DNA of 64,000 nt from Symbiodinium sp. CCMP2592 (lineage: Eukaryota > Sar > Dinophyceae > Suessiales > Symbiodiniaceae), in the NCBI GenBank assembly GCA_905221615.1, contig CAJNDT010005868.1, positions 1-64,000 on the forward strand, written 5' to 3'. The position numbers were made by a program, and so were the translations under genes. Shown piece after piece: positions 1 to 9,783 of the stretch. The notes under the pieces were generated by a model that was not told the DNA's origin, ran no database searches, and saw only the letters and a list, made by a program, of their open reading frames with translations. The first letter of the stretch is position 1, and every line of letters begins with the position of its first letter.

Positions 1-225
1 TTTAAAAGTCTTTTAAAGTCTTTTTAAAACTTTTAAATGTATTTTAATGTTTTTAAAAGTCTTTTAAATATTTTAAAAGCCTTTTAAAGTTTTGAAAAGT
101 CTTTTAAAGTTTGCAAAAGTCTTCTAAAAGTTTCTAAAAGTCTTTCAAAGTCTTCTAAAAGTTTTTAGAATGTTTTTTCTTACATTTGAAAGTTTTTAAA
201 AGTCTGTAAACGTCTTTAGAAGCCA
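1..225. repeat. AT-rich degenerate minisatellite
   Basis: About 20 imperfect copies of a 10-11 base unit close to AAAAGTCTTTT start at the window edge and decay to the right. No reading frame survives, and the array may continue outside the window. Confidence 0.85.
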
Positions 226-1430
226 ACTCTGTCGAAAAAGCCCTGTGGATCTAAACCTTGTGGTTCTGGTTCGGTGCAAAAGGGCAATGACATAATCAGG
301 AATCTCGGGAATTTGTCATGGCAGTCTGGTAGTTGAGGAGGTCCAGGCAATACCATCTTAAACCCTTGTACCACGTTGTACCTACACCTTCAGCCCCAAA
401 CCCTTATCCAAACCCTCGACCTCCACCGAATACCTCAATAGTTGCAACCCTCACCCCTGTGCGTACTTTGGCCCCATAGTGCCAAAAACAGCGACCACTT
501 GCAGGCCACAGCATATACATGTGGGGACTCGTCGGTAATTATGTAAATCCCCCGAAAAGCGGCCACCGTAGGTGGAGTCTCGGCCTGACGCTGATGGAAT
601 GCATCCTCCTACGATACCCGTGCCCTCCTCTCTTCCGCAGGGTTTAGGGTTTAGGGTTCAGGGTTATTAACCCGTTCTATGTATTCCGTTTCTGCTTAAA
701 GCTTTGCCTGGGATGGTATGTTCATGCGTTGAACCCGGCTTATGTGTTTGGTTATTGTTTAAGACTTTTGCTGGGCTGGTATGTTGAAGCTACAAGTACC
801 CTCCTGAAGAAGCCTCGGGTTCAGGCTTTCGGGTTTAGGAGCAATGAGTGGGTTTAGGGTTTAGGGTGGTCAACATGGTTGCAGGTCGTAGACTCGCTAG
901 ACTTGAGTCCAGTAGCTAAGAGGGGCTCACTGCTTGCTGGCTTGAGTAGGTTGCGTTGTATGGTAAGACTATTACTAATAATAGCCATAATCATCAATAG
1001 TAGTAATGACATGCAGGAACCATTCATCATAGTAAGCTTCAGGTTTGGGGGTGTCGTGTTGTCCCATCCAGGGCTACATCACTGAACTTATGGGGCACAC
1101 TGTTGGCACACGTTCTGTATTCCATCATGATCTTGAGCAGCCCATCCGCCGCTTACCTGGACAGGGTGTTTTCAAGCAGGTCGTAAGTACGGTTGTAAAG
1201 TAGAGCAAGAGCCTGTCGGGTACTTGACCCAGCCTGAACCCTACACCCTAAACGGGCCTAAACCCTAAACCTAACTTAAGTAGGACCCTATCGACTGAGC
1301 CTGAAGTCTCGCTGCCACTGCCCCCCGGGACTTCAAAACCACTGAGCCGCTCTCTCTGTCATTCACCAGGCTTATGGGCATGCCCCCCGGTTTAGGGTTT
1401 AGGGTCGTGGGTTTAGGGTTTAGGGCCCGT
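226..1430. other. Sparse region: telomere-like tracts and two weak exon candidates
   Basis: Mostly unique sequence with TTTAGGG or CCCTAAA tracts at 640-655, 850-866, 1240-1275 and 1390-1425. Two plus-strand blocks could be exons: 581-640 (frame PDADGMHPPTIPVPSSLP, then a GTTTAGGG start of intron) and 885-939 (VVDSLDLSPVAKRGSLLA). Neither can be tied to a gene, so both are low-confidence. Confidence 0.35.
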
Positions 1431-1442
1431 TTTTTGGAGCAG

Positions 1443-3400
1443 CCAAAAAATGGGGAAAGAGAGCTGAGGCTCGCATCCGCGAGGTCACCGCGCAGCTGCA
1501 TGAAGAAGTCAAGCAGTGGGAGCAGCAACTTCGAGACGCCCCAGAGAACCAGCCCCAAAGAAGGGTCTTAGGTAATTACTGTTATGGGGGATACTTCCCC
1601 AAATCATAACAGTACTTCCCAATACGGAAACCCTATATTCTACTATATGGGAGTTTCCGAAAATAGGGGTACCTTGTTTTGGGGGTCCTTATAAGAAGGA
1701 TCCCATTATTTCGGGTACCATATTAGGGTCCCCTATTTTCGGAAACTCCCCTTTGGGTACTTTGGACCCTTTGGGAGCGCAGCGTTGGAGCTCGAGAACT
1801 CCACTTTGCATGGCGGCGGAAAAGAAAAGTCAAAGAGCAACCGACCACGAGGAGATGTGGGAGGGCAAGACCCCATTCGGGCCTTCGAAGTGACGGTGTC
1901 AAGCTGGTCTTAGTAGCTGAGTGGATATACTTTATACTTTTTGGGATAATATTACCCACTCTAAAGCTAAAAGTGTACACTTTTGGGGGCCTATGAACTC
2001 AGCAACTAAGTTGTAAAGTCTATTAGGGCCCAAAAAGCACATAAGCATAAGCATTTTATAGGGATATCCCTACCTCATTGGGCTTCATTATATGTGGGCT
2101 TATATGGGATATCCCTATCCGAATTGTTGCTTATGTGCTTTTTTGGTGGCCCTAGTTTAGCTCATGTACAAATCGGAGGTTAACCTTGAACCTAGTTCCC
2201 TCTTCAGACCTCGCCTGTCAACAAAAAACCCTAGACCCTAAACCTTAAACACCTCGGCGAACAGAAAAGGAGCGTCTAAAAAACAACTTAAACAAGGGGC
2301 TTTCAAACAAAAAAAACCTAACCCCAAAAGCGGCTGAGTCTGCTAGGATGGTATGACTCTCGGGCCCAGAGCTGGTTTTGAGCCATCATAAACCCCAAAA
2401 GGGGACAACAAACAGCCCCAAACTTCAGCCCAACTCGGGTTTAGGGTTTAGGGTTTCGGGGTTTAGGGTTTAGGGTTTAGGGAAATTCAACGCGATCTTT
2501 GAGGTTTATGTTTAGGGTTTAGATGTCCCATGTTCTGAAACCAACTGGTCAGTCTTTCGCCGCAGATCGCAGATCCCCTTCCTAAACCCTTTGCCCATCG
2601 CCCGAAAACAAAAGGTCGACCCGCCTAAACCCCAAACTGTACACTCCATACACCCCACAACCCGACTCGGAGGTTCATGGGTAGTTATAAGTAGGGTTAT
2701 ACGTAGGGTAGCTATATACCTACAACCCATAATAGGGGAACCCATGAACCTCCAAGTGCTGCGCGTTTTCCTGGTCAGGTACGCTCGAGAAGAGGTAGGG
2801 CATGTGTCAGCCGTTCCCCCCAGGTCTTCAAGTTCCCAATGGGCTTTAACTGGGCCTTTCTTCATTTGGGAAGAGCATATCCCTAGGGGTCCAAGTCGTC
2901 CTCATTTATGGTTTTTCATACGCAAGAAAGGCCCTAAAGTCCTAAAATAGTGGGGTATTTCTACCCTTACGGTATGCTTCTATATAGGGCTCCGATCGTG
3001 GCTACTACGGGGCGCCTAGTTGGGAGCCACGTCGTCCTTGTCCTGTTCTTTATATGGACAGTACCTATTGTCTCCATTGTAGTTATTTTGTCGTTAAACG
3101 GCTTTATGGTTAGGATCATAGGTTTTTTTAAAAAACCTACGCTTTTTCAAGAATCGATAATATGTAGATTTCGGTTAACCAAAAGAACGAACTACAATGG
3201 AGACTATAGGCAGGGTTCAGCCGATCGAGGAGAGGGCTCCCCCATGTGGTTACCCGGAGGTTTTAGGGTTTAGGGTTTAGCGTTTAGGTTTTGGGTTTAG
3301 GGTTTAGGGAGAGAGAGGTTTTAGGGCTTAGGGATGTTGATGATGCCCTGTCGAACGGCGGACTGCAGAGGATTGCAAGGAGCGAAGCCTCACGCGGCAG
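1443..3400 (+). CDS. Multi-exon gene, coiled-coil-like first exon, product unknown
   Basis: Exons 1443-1571, 1783-1889 and 3332-3400 are supported; 2757-2795 is possible. The first reads a charged helix (RAEARIREVTAQLHEEVKQW) suggesting a coiled coil. Joining 1571 to 1783 keeps phase 1 and continues as LELENSTLHGGGKEKS, ending before a GTGACG donor. The 3332-3400 exon is in phase 2 at both ends and reads DDALSNGGLQRIARSEASRG. The whole first intron is one B element carrying a nested C element. Start and stop codons are not seen. The family is not recognised. Confidence 0.55.
1563..1779. mobile_element. MITE family B with nested C element
   Basis: Family B is palindromic, with ends like CCCAAAGGGTCC and GGACCCTTTGGG around a core with CCCCAAATCATAATAGTA. 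Here a complete C element (about 1649-1750) interrupts it. The composite is the intron 1572-1782. Confidence 0.8.
1649..1750. mobile_element. MITE family C, nested in B
   Basis: Ends GGGAGTTTCCGAAAAT and ATTTTCGGAAACTCCC, with internal GGGTCC and GGATCC blocks. It interrupts the family B sequence near its right end. Confidence 0.85.
1909..2013. mobile_element. MITE family N
   Basis: Inverted ends read TTAGTAGCTGAGTGGATA and the reverse complement CTCAGCAACTAAG; the centre carries GTGTACACTTTT. A second copy lies at 51903-52005. It abuts the family O element. Confidence 0.75.
2028..2156. mobile_element. MITE family O
   Basis: Ends GGGCCCAAAAAGCACATAAG and CTTATGTGCTTTTTTGG, with internal palindromic GGGATATCCC motifs. 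A 5'-truncated copy at 42183-42256 ends exactly at an exon. Confidence 0.75.
2425..2525. repeat. Telomere-like TTTAGGG tract
   Basis: Clusters of 2-3 perfect TTTAGGG units separated by variants, in plus orientation. Confidence 0.8.
2659..2756. mobile_element. MITE family E
   Basis: Ends GGAGGTTCATGGGTAGTTAT and CCCATGAACCTCCAAG. The right end, CCTCCAAG, directly precedes an exon-like frame (VLRVFLVRYAREE) that stops at a GTAGGG donor. Confidence 0.8.
3062..3208. mobile_element. MITE family F
   Basis: Ends TATTGTCTCCATTGTAGTT and AACTACAATGGAGACTATAG. This copy has an enlarged AT-rich centre with a TTTTTTTAAAAAA palindrome. Confidence 0.8.
3262..3332. repeat. Telomere-like TTTAGGG tract
   Basis: Runs of GTTTAGGG variants ending in TTAG directly before the exon 3332-3400, so the tract forms the intron's 3' end. 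Confidence 0.75.
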
Positions 3401-3534
3401 GTAGCAACAACGCCCCCTCGAATTGCTAGCCTGGTGCGGTCCCCTACATGTATTCTCAAATAGTAACCGTTAGTTCTAAATCCTTAAACCAGTATATTCA
3501 TAAGTCCTAAAAACGAAGGTATCGGGAGCCACAG
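3401..3534. other. Short unassigned stretch between opposed gene models
   Basis: No element and no convincing exon is seen between the plus exon ending at 3400 and the minus exon block beginning near 3535. Confidence 0.4.
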
Positions 3535-5168
3535 GTAGACTGGCACTGCAGGCACAAAATCCACTCTCGTGCTCGGGGCTGGGGTTGCCGAGACCGAGGG
3601 TGGCACCCGAGCTTCCCTCCCAAAAGCTGCCGTCTCCCTTGTCAAAGTCGGGCAAGCTATCGACGACGTTTGCAAACGACCTCATGAGCAGTACTTTCCA
3701 GAGCCAGTCAGAGGCCCTCTCGGGTGAAAAAGATCCTAAAGGGTCCATGTACCAATATAGTATACACTTTGGCCCCAATGTACCTCTATAGGGACTACTT
3801 TACGGCCAATGTATATACTATATGGATGTCGACAGTGTGGGCGGGAACTAGAGAAGTTCCAGAAGTTCAGCAGGGCCTTGAAAGACGCGATTGTCATCCC
3901 CGACGCTGCAATGGGAAGTTTGGCGTTGGGCTGGCCTGCAGCCTGTGACATGAATTCTGCCACTGCTGCATCAACCTTGGGGGGTTTGGGGTTTGACCTT
4001 ACCGGTAGCCCGGCCAAAACCGACTGCGTCTTGGCCTCCTTTTGGTGGTTCCCGTATATGCATCCTCAAAGCAGTTAGTTTCGACATGTTGTTGCTGCAG
4101 GCCCCTATAAACCAAAAAAAGCAACATTGCCGCCCTGAGCTCAATACAGAGCAAGCCTGAACCGCAGGAAGTGGGGAGACAGTTCTCCTTTTGGGAACTC
4201 ATGCGGCGCATCGACACGCGCTGACCCCGGTACAGGGTGGAAGCTGTTAGCATTGTGCGGTTTTTCAAGGGCCCTCAGGGTCCATGTACCCATAGTATAT
4301 ACATTGGCCTGAAAGTAGTATATTGTTTGGCCCCAAAGGTTTTTTAGGGACTACTTTACGGGCCTTAAGGTAGTCCCTAGAAAAGGTACTTTGGGGCCAA
4401 AGCATATACTCTTTGCGTACGTAGACCCTTAGGGCAGTGCATCTTGCAAGGCTCAGGGCGGATAGGGGCACTGAATAGATGGAGCGCCCGAAGTCCTGTA
4501 CGTGCTTGGGCTTTACGAGCTTTGGGTTTGGGAGCCCAAGGCAAGAACTATTGAGCCGACATAGAATATGAAGAAGTTTTGACAAAAGTTTCCCAAACTT
4601 CTCAACCCCAGGAGAGATGTCTAAAGACCTAGACAGGACGGGATAAGGCTTCGCAGCATGACAGTACATATCCCGGAGACCCAGTTCCGCACGGATGTAG
4701 ATACGAAACCTTCGCGAAAGCTCATGGCTGCTGAATGTGGTGCTGGTGCTGTTGTTGTTGTTGTTGTCGTTGCTGCCGTCTTCGTCGTTGTCGTTGCTGT
4801 TGCCTGTGCCGCTGTTGGCGTTGCCGCCGCTGTTGCCGACTTCGTCCTTGTTGTTGCTGTTGCCTGTCTGTGATGCTGCTGCTGCTGCTGCCGCTGCCGC
4901 CGTTGTTGATGTTGTTGATGATGTTGTTGTTGTCGTTGTTGCTGCCGCTGCCGCTGCCGCTGCCGCTGCCGCTGCCGCTGCCGCTGCCGCTGCTGCTGCT
5001 GCTGCTGCTGCTTCTGCTGCTTTGCAGTTAATGATGTGCAGCATTAATTATTACCCCTACGCTTGCGACGCCCGCGAAAGCACTCAGTCTTTGTCGGCGC
5101 TAGCACTGTCGCCGTCACCGCCCCCTTGTTCTTACGAGCATCGACAAGTATCTTAGCAGTGGTGACAA
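3535..5168 (-). CDS. Multi-exon minus-strand gene, product unknown
   Basis: Exons from high to low: 5168-5084 (VTTAKILVDARKNKGAVTAT and onward), 4709 to about 4440 (FRIYIRAELGLRDMYCHAAK at its start), 4243 to about 4110, 3975 to about 3830 (VDAAVAEFMSQAAGQPNAKL) and about 3697-3535 (SFANVVDSLPDFDKGDGSFW). Donor GTGCTT at 5083 and acceptor GAAG before 4709 are both phase 2, so the first join keeps frame. Acceptors read AAG followed by G. Introns hold a triplet array and two A elements. Parts are also open on the plus strand, so the strand is likely but not certain. Confidence 0.5.
3735..3825. mobile_element. MITE family A (right end lost)
   Basis: Left end CCTAAAGGGTCCATGTAC is intact and the core TTGGCCCCAATGTACC is typical; the closing GTACATGGACCC is missing. 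Confidence 0.7.
4269..4437. mobile_element. MITE family A, rearranged
   Basis: Bounded by CCCTCAGGGTCCATGTACC and GTAGACCCTTAGGG. The inside holds an extra inverted pair around TAGGGACTACTTTACG, suggesting a nested or duplicated core. Confidence 0.6.
4735..5030. repeat. GTT/GCT/GCC triplet array
   Basis: Nearly 300 bases of imperfect triplets, ending in a (GCTGCC)n block and (GCTGCTGCT). It falls in the intron between the exons at 5084 and 4709. Long poly-Leu, poly-Cys or poly-Ala frames here are repeat artefacts. Confidence 0.85.
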
Positions 5169-5589
5169 CTTCCCCAAGCAGAGAAGGGCATACTCTTGGC
5201 GGTCTTCTGGTTGGCTCTTAGGACTTTAACTTTTTGGGTTTCTATATTAACCATAATAAGGAGGCTAAAAGTTTCGCTTTTAGGAGGGGTTCAGAAGTCA
5301 GCCAAGTATAGTCTCCATACTTGCAAAGACTTCACGTCTGCAGGATCAAAGAGCCTTCGACTACGCCAAGTCCTGTAAGCCCCAAACCTGAAGCCCGAAG
5401 GTGATCTGCTGAGCACAGCAGCAAAAGAAGTACGGGACTTTAACTCTAAGTGTCTAAGTAGTACGGTCTATGCCCATTCTGACTGTAATCATCTGTAAAA
5501 GCCCCTTCAGCATATCAAGTTCTAGTTGGAAAAGCCTCTACGGTTTCCAACCCTGTAAGAACTCTCAAATAGCCTAGTCCGAGTAGTCA

Positions 5590-5860
5590 GGCTTAGTGAC
5601 CCTAAACCCTACACCCTAAACCCCAAAGCGTTCTGATGGACAGGCAGGAGCCGCCCTGCCTACCTGCGGCTACGCAGCACAGCGAGAAGCTGCAGGACTT
5701 CTTGCAGCAGGTGGGGTTTAGGGGTTTAGAACCCTAAACCCTTAAACCCTTAAGCCCTAAACTTCGGGTTCAGGGTTTAGGGTTTATTAGGGCTTTGGGG
5801 TTAGAGCGTCTCAAGCCCTACGGGCTTGCAGTTGAAGGCTTTATCTAGGGTTTGAGGGTT
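5590..5860. repeat. Telomere-like tracts in both orientations
   Basis: CCCTAAACCC variants at 5600-5625 and 5728-5760 and TTTAGGG variants from 5712 and 5765 flank the short exon 5644-5710. Confidence 0.7.
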
Positions 5861-8630
5861 CAGGGGTTGAATTCGGGATTGTACGATACCGAAACCTCGT
5901 TTGGAAAACGTAGACAAGATTTGGATCCGGAGAGGGTTGGCGAGATGATATGTATGGTCCCAGTGTAAGCTCGTCATGACAAAGCAAAGCTCCCAGGGTA
6001 AGAAGGGACCCTATATACCCGTAATATAGCTATTATATACCCATTCTATAGCCCATTATAGGGTAGGGGTCCCCATTAAGGGTCCCTCCTTTTCCCCTTT
6101 GAAAAGCCCAATGTTGAAGGGCGGCTGCTGTCCGACCTGGCAATGGCCGGTACTGCATAGACTCCAAGTCCCGAAGGATCCGAAGAAGGCATAATCTACT
6201 TGGAGGTTCAAGGGTAGTTTTAAGGGTTCCTGTAATGGTCTCTTTAAAGGGATCTATAGGGATTCTATAAGGGCAGAGGGTTTAGAGCTTACTTGGAGGT
6301 TTATAAGTAGGGTAGCTATACCTAAAACTACCCATGTCAGGGGACTTATAACCCCACCTATAACTGAGTCAGCCCTACAGTCCCTGTAATACTGTTGATG
6401 ATATAAATCCTGCATTACCGTAAGAACCCTAAACTCTGGGATTTACGGTATATTCCTTATTATGGGGAATGCAGGATTTATATCATCAACAGTATCAAAG
6501 TTCTTCTAGTTTTGTACACCCCAGACCTTCTCCTGATTGCTCATGCCCCTATATTACGCCCTGCAGGCCCTGCAGAAGAACCCAACGGTGCGGCCCGGCG
6601 CGGCCTCCATGAAGGTGCGGATAAGCCTTTGTAGGGTTTAGTTTAGGGTTTAGGTTTTGTTGAGGTATGTTCGGGTTTCGGCTTCGTCCCGCCGAGCCCT
6701 TCACTCGTATAAGCCTAGAAGCAGCTTCAACGAAGTAGGGCTGAAGATAAAACCTATTGACCTCTGAGCGAGCTTGGCGCTACAAAAGGGTCCTCGTCTT
6801 AGCGAAGACCGACGTCTGCAATCGAGCTTGGCGTGTTTGCTTGCTGAGATATAGTTTTATAGTTTTTTGTTGAGGATTAAGTAGCTTGTTTTTGTTTGAT
6901 TGGGTGTGTTTTGTTGTTGTTCTCAGGATTCCAGAAGCTCCCTCATATCTGTAGTATCGAGGGCTGTTGTAGTCGGACACTACAAGAGTGGTTGTCAAAA
7001 TTATTGTCCCTTGTTGGGTCCCTAATATAGTACGGCACCTAATATTTAGGGTTCCCGAAAAGGGACCATAATTTTGACAACCACCCATAAGCCAGTAGTG
7101 TCCCGTTGAACCTGAGACTTGGTGTGCTTGTAGAGGCCTGGGTCGTCGCCTCCACCCCTATGCCCCGTGCGCGAAAACCCCTGAGCCCGGAATCCCTCAC
7201 AGAGCTATATTACATTATACGGTTTAGAAATGAGGGTTAAGTGTTGAAAAGGATGGTCGAAACTCTGCACACGAACGAAACCCCGGAACTGCGCAAGGCG
7301 CACCCGTGGCTGCTGGGGCGTGCAGAGGGCTCGGCGCGCCTTGTCGAGCCCGGATGCCTAGCACAGAAAGAGATCTATCCCTGGGAGCCAAGCCGCAGGG
7401 TCCAAGTTTAATTCATGTATTTAGGGGCCTCAATAATTGGAAAAGGATTTTGGCTGTTCCTTATTATAAGTATAGTATCGTATATCCCCAAACCTTATTG
7501 AAATCATTAAGGCCCCTTCTCTTGGTCCTAGGACTGAGGTTTAGCCTTTCCAGTCCATGGCCGGCGTAGGGGTTCAGGTTTGAGATTTCGGATAGAATCT
7601 GCTTGGCTTTTTTAAAAATACAGGTCCACCCACATTTATTTGACACTGAAGCCCCATAAACACTCTAAATGCCTAAACCCTTATTCTAGTTGGGGGGGTG
7701 GGGGGGGGGGGAGGTGGGTTCGTTAGGGCAGCTAGAAAACACACATGTGGTTGAGGTCCTGCGCAGGCAAATTAAAAGTCCCGGCCGGCTAAGCCCCAAA
7801 ACTCCATGGGTTCAGATCTTGATAATCAGAAGTGAACAGAGGTTGCACAGGGTATGTGCGGCTTAATGACTACATTCTGCCGGAAATTACACGCCTTTCC
7901 CCTCATTTCCATGCATATGTAGCATGCACAGGTTGGCGACTTGGATTGCGGAGACACCGGATGAAGCAACTGCATGGTCCCAAGCATCTTTGTCCGTGTT
8001 GTAGCTTTCAGTAAGTGTCCATGTACCCAAATAGTATAAACTTTGGCCCCAATGTACCTATATAGGGATTACTTTAATGCTAATGTATATGCTATTTGGG
8101 TACATGGACCCTGAGTGTTTTCTTTCTGAAGAGCTCTTAGACTTAGCATCACAGGAAGTAGGCTACATTACGGTCCCGACAGGCCTATCTAGGTCTTTGA
8201 GGAGCATTGCATGTTTATGGGGCTTTCCCTTCTCTGGGCACCAGCAAATATATCTTACATCTTAGGCGTGTAGATGGGTGGGTTCTTTTCGCGATACTAG
8301 AATGAGCCAAACTCTGTCTTCTAGGAGTCTACTGAAGCGGGGCGCTTCTCAACTTCTGGTGAATGGTTTTACATGCTGCAGTTTGTCCTTCAGGATTTGT
8401 TGCTTCGAAGATGGCGCGACTCGCAATTGTAGGGTTGAGGTTTTAGGGCTTTTGAGCTCTAAAAACTGAACCCTAAATCTGACAGTTGTGAACCTAGTGC
8501 CGGAAGCCTTCATGCCTTAAGCCATTTCACTTCAAAGCCCTGAAGCCCCAAACCCTGAAGCTATCAACCCTGAACTGCACATGCTCAGCACAGCACGCCC
8601 GCGAGTGCAAACCCGATGAGCTTAAAGCCC
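5644..8630 (+). CDS. Multi-exon gene, product unknown
   Basis: Exons 5644-5710 (QEPPCLPAATQHSEKLQDFL), 6567-6614 (ALQKNPTVRPGAASMK), 7252-7399 (VETLHTNETPELRKAHPWLL then GRAEGSARLVEPGCLAQKEI), 7932-7983 (LATWIAETPDEATAWSQ), 8394-8428 (DLLLRRWRDSQL) and 8589-8630 (HSTPASANPMSLKP). Acceptors are CAG or AAG followed by G in most cases; donors are GTGGGG, GTGCGG, GTCCAA, an inferred GC at 7984, GTAGGG and GTTGTT. The first two exons join in phase 0. Between 7399 and 7932 phases do not match, so an exon is probably missed. Introns carry P, E, D, H and A elements. Confidence 0.5.
6001..6106. mobile_element. MITE family P
   Basis: Ends GGGTAAGAAGGGACCCT and AGGGTCCCTCCTTTTCCCC around a (TATAGC/TATACCC) core. 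Other copies are at 21876, 38326 and 52099. Confidence 0.75.
6196..6360. mobile_element. MITE family E, composite
   Basis: Two left-end motifs (CTTGGAGGTTCAAGG at 6196 and CTTGGAGGTTTATAAG at 6291) flank AAAGGGATCTATAGGG repeats and end with family E core; it looks like one copy inserted in another. Confidence 0.6.
6383..6497. mobile_element. Single-copy inverted-repeat element
   Basis: A 30-base arm with ACTGTTGATGATATAAATCC is matched by GGATTTATATCATCAACAGT at the other end. No second copy occurs in the window. Confidence 0.75.
6978..7088. mobile_element. MITE family D
   Basis: Ends GAGTGGTTGTCAAAAT and TTTTGACAACCACCC; the core carries TACGGCACCTAATATTTAGG. Confidence 0.85.
7416..7527. 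mobile_element. MITE family H
   Basis: Ends TAGGGGCCTCAATAATT and AATCATTAAGGCCCC. It follows the exon ending at 7399 by 16 bases. Confidence 0.75.
8017..8116. mobile_element. MITE family A
   Basis: Complete copy; ends TGTCCATGTACCCAAATAG and CTATTTGGGTACATGGACCC. Confidence 0.85.
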
Positions 8631-8754
8631 GTTGTTCTGAACCTGTGAACCCATAAAGCTTTCATTTCTCGACGAAGTCTAGTTACGAACGACCTACGTT
8701 TAAAGCTGATGTAAGCGCTTATATATGTATATAACCATATAACATATACATATA

Positions 8755-8812
8755 TGGAGTGAGGGAGCGACAAAGAGAGAGGGAGAGAGAGAGAGAGAGG
8801 GAGACAGAGGGA
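8755..8812. repeat. GA dinucleotide repeat
   Basis: Imperfect (GA)n next to a short AT/TATATG run at 8718-8752. Confidence 0.85.
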
Positions 8813-9309
8813 ACATGAAAGACCCTCCAAGCGCGCACTGGCATAAACCCTACACCAATAACTTTTGTTACAACTAATGCTCGAGTAAGCACAGTCCCGC
8901 CAGCAAAAGAACACAAAATGACATACACTAGCTCTTTCTTAGCTCCCTGTTATTACTGCAACAGATAGGGCTGTTTTCACCAGCTTGTCAGGTCAGACTG
9001 TCTTACTAGAGGACTCCAAGACCTTCACAACGAAGATCAGGAGAACCTAAGCCTGCGTACCAATAATGCTGGTAATAAGTAACTTAACAACAACGGAAAA
9101 CAAGCATTATTGTAATTATAGTAATCGTCATAATCGTAATAGTAGTAAAAATACCGACCGCATCTAAAAAGCAACAAACAATTATACAAACCCATAAGAA
9201 CAACAACAATAAAGAGTAGCCTCACATGCAAAACCGAGGCCAAGCCTGGTGGATTGGGCAGGCCCGCTGCTTCGGCCTTCGTTTTTGAACGCCTGTGATT
9301 GTCTTAGCT

Positions 9310-9440
9310 GTTGGGTATAGAGTAGGGTTTAGGGTTTTGGGGTTTCCGGGGGGGTGGTTCAGGTTTATGGTCTGGGTTAAAGGTTTAGGGTTTAGGGGTT
9401 TCCGGGAAGGGGTTTAGGGGTTTGAGGTTTTGGTTTTAGG
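9310..9440. repeat. Telomere-like TTTAGGG variants
   Basis: GTTTAGGG units mixed with GGGGTTTCCGGG variants. Confidence 0.65.
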
Positions 9441-9783
9441 GATCTTAGGTGTTGTCTTAAGTAACCTTTAACCTTTTGGGGCCTTGGGGTATAGATAAAT
9501 AAGTTATATAGTAACCATAAACTAAAAGGCTAAGCTGGTTTGTCTTGCAAGGTAAAGCAGCTCTGTCATTAAGCATCGCCAGAGCGCGGTTACCGGCAAT
9601 ATGTGCAAGAGCTTTGTCTTCCGATCTCCCTTTTGGGGTGAGATCTGGACTGCAGTAAGTTATGAAGCACGGCTCAAAGCAGACTTGAACATCGCACTTT
9701 CTCAACACTCCGCATGGACTCGTAAGAAGTTACTGCCGGCCGGAAGCACTTTGCAAGGGATCGAGTTCATCACCCCCTCGGCC

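Larger units (their letters stand above)
8640..9540. other. Region with no supported gene
   Basis: Holds simple repeats, an AT-rich stretch with TAA/TAG triplets (9060-9215) and telomere-like tracts at 9320-9440. The open frames here are low-complexity or short. Confidence 0.5.

Noticed and set aside
1..225. Chromosome end suggested by repeats at the window edge
   Set aside because: The edge array is an AAAAGTCTTTT minisatellite, not TTTAGGG, and telomere-type tracts are internal and bidirectional.
3736..4078. Plus-strand gene with LEKFQKFSRALKDAIVIP
   Set aside because: Open, but the minus frame has the better acceptor and continues into neighbouring exons; kept as an alternative only.
4658..5156. 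Three overlapping plus frames rich in Cys, Leu and Val
   Set aside because: They are readings of the triplet array in an intron.
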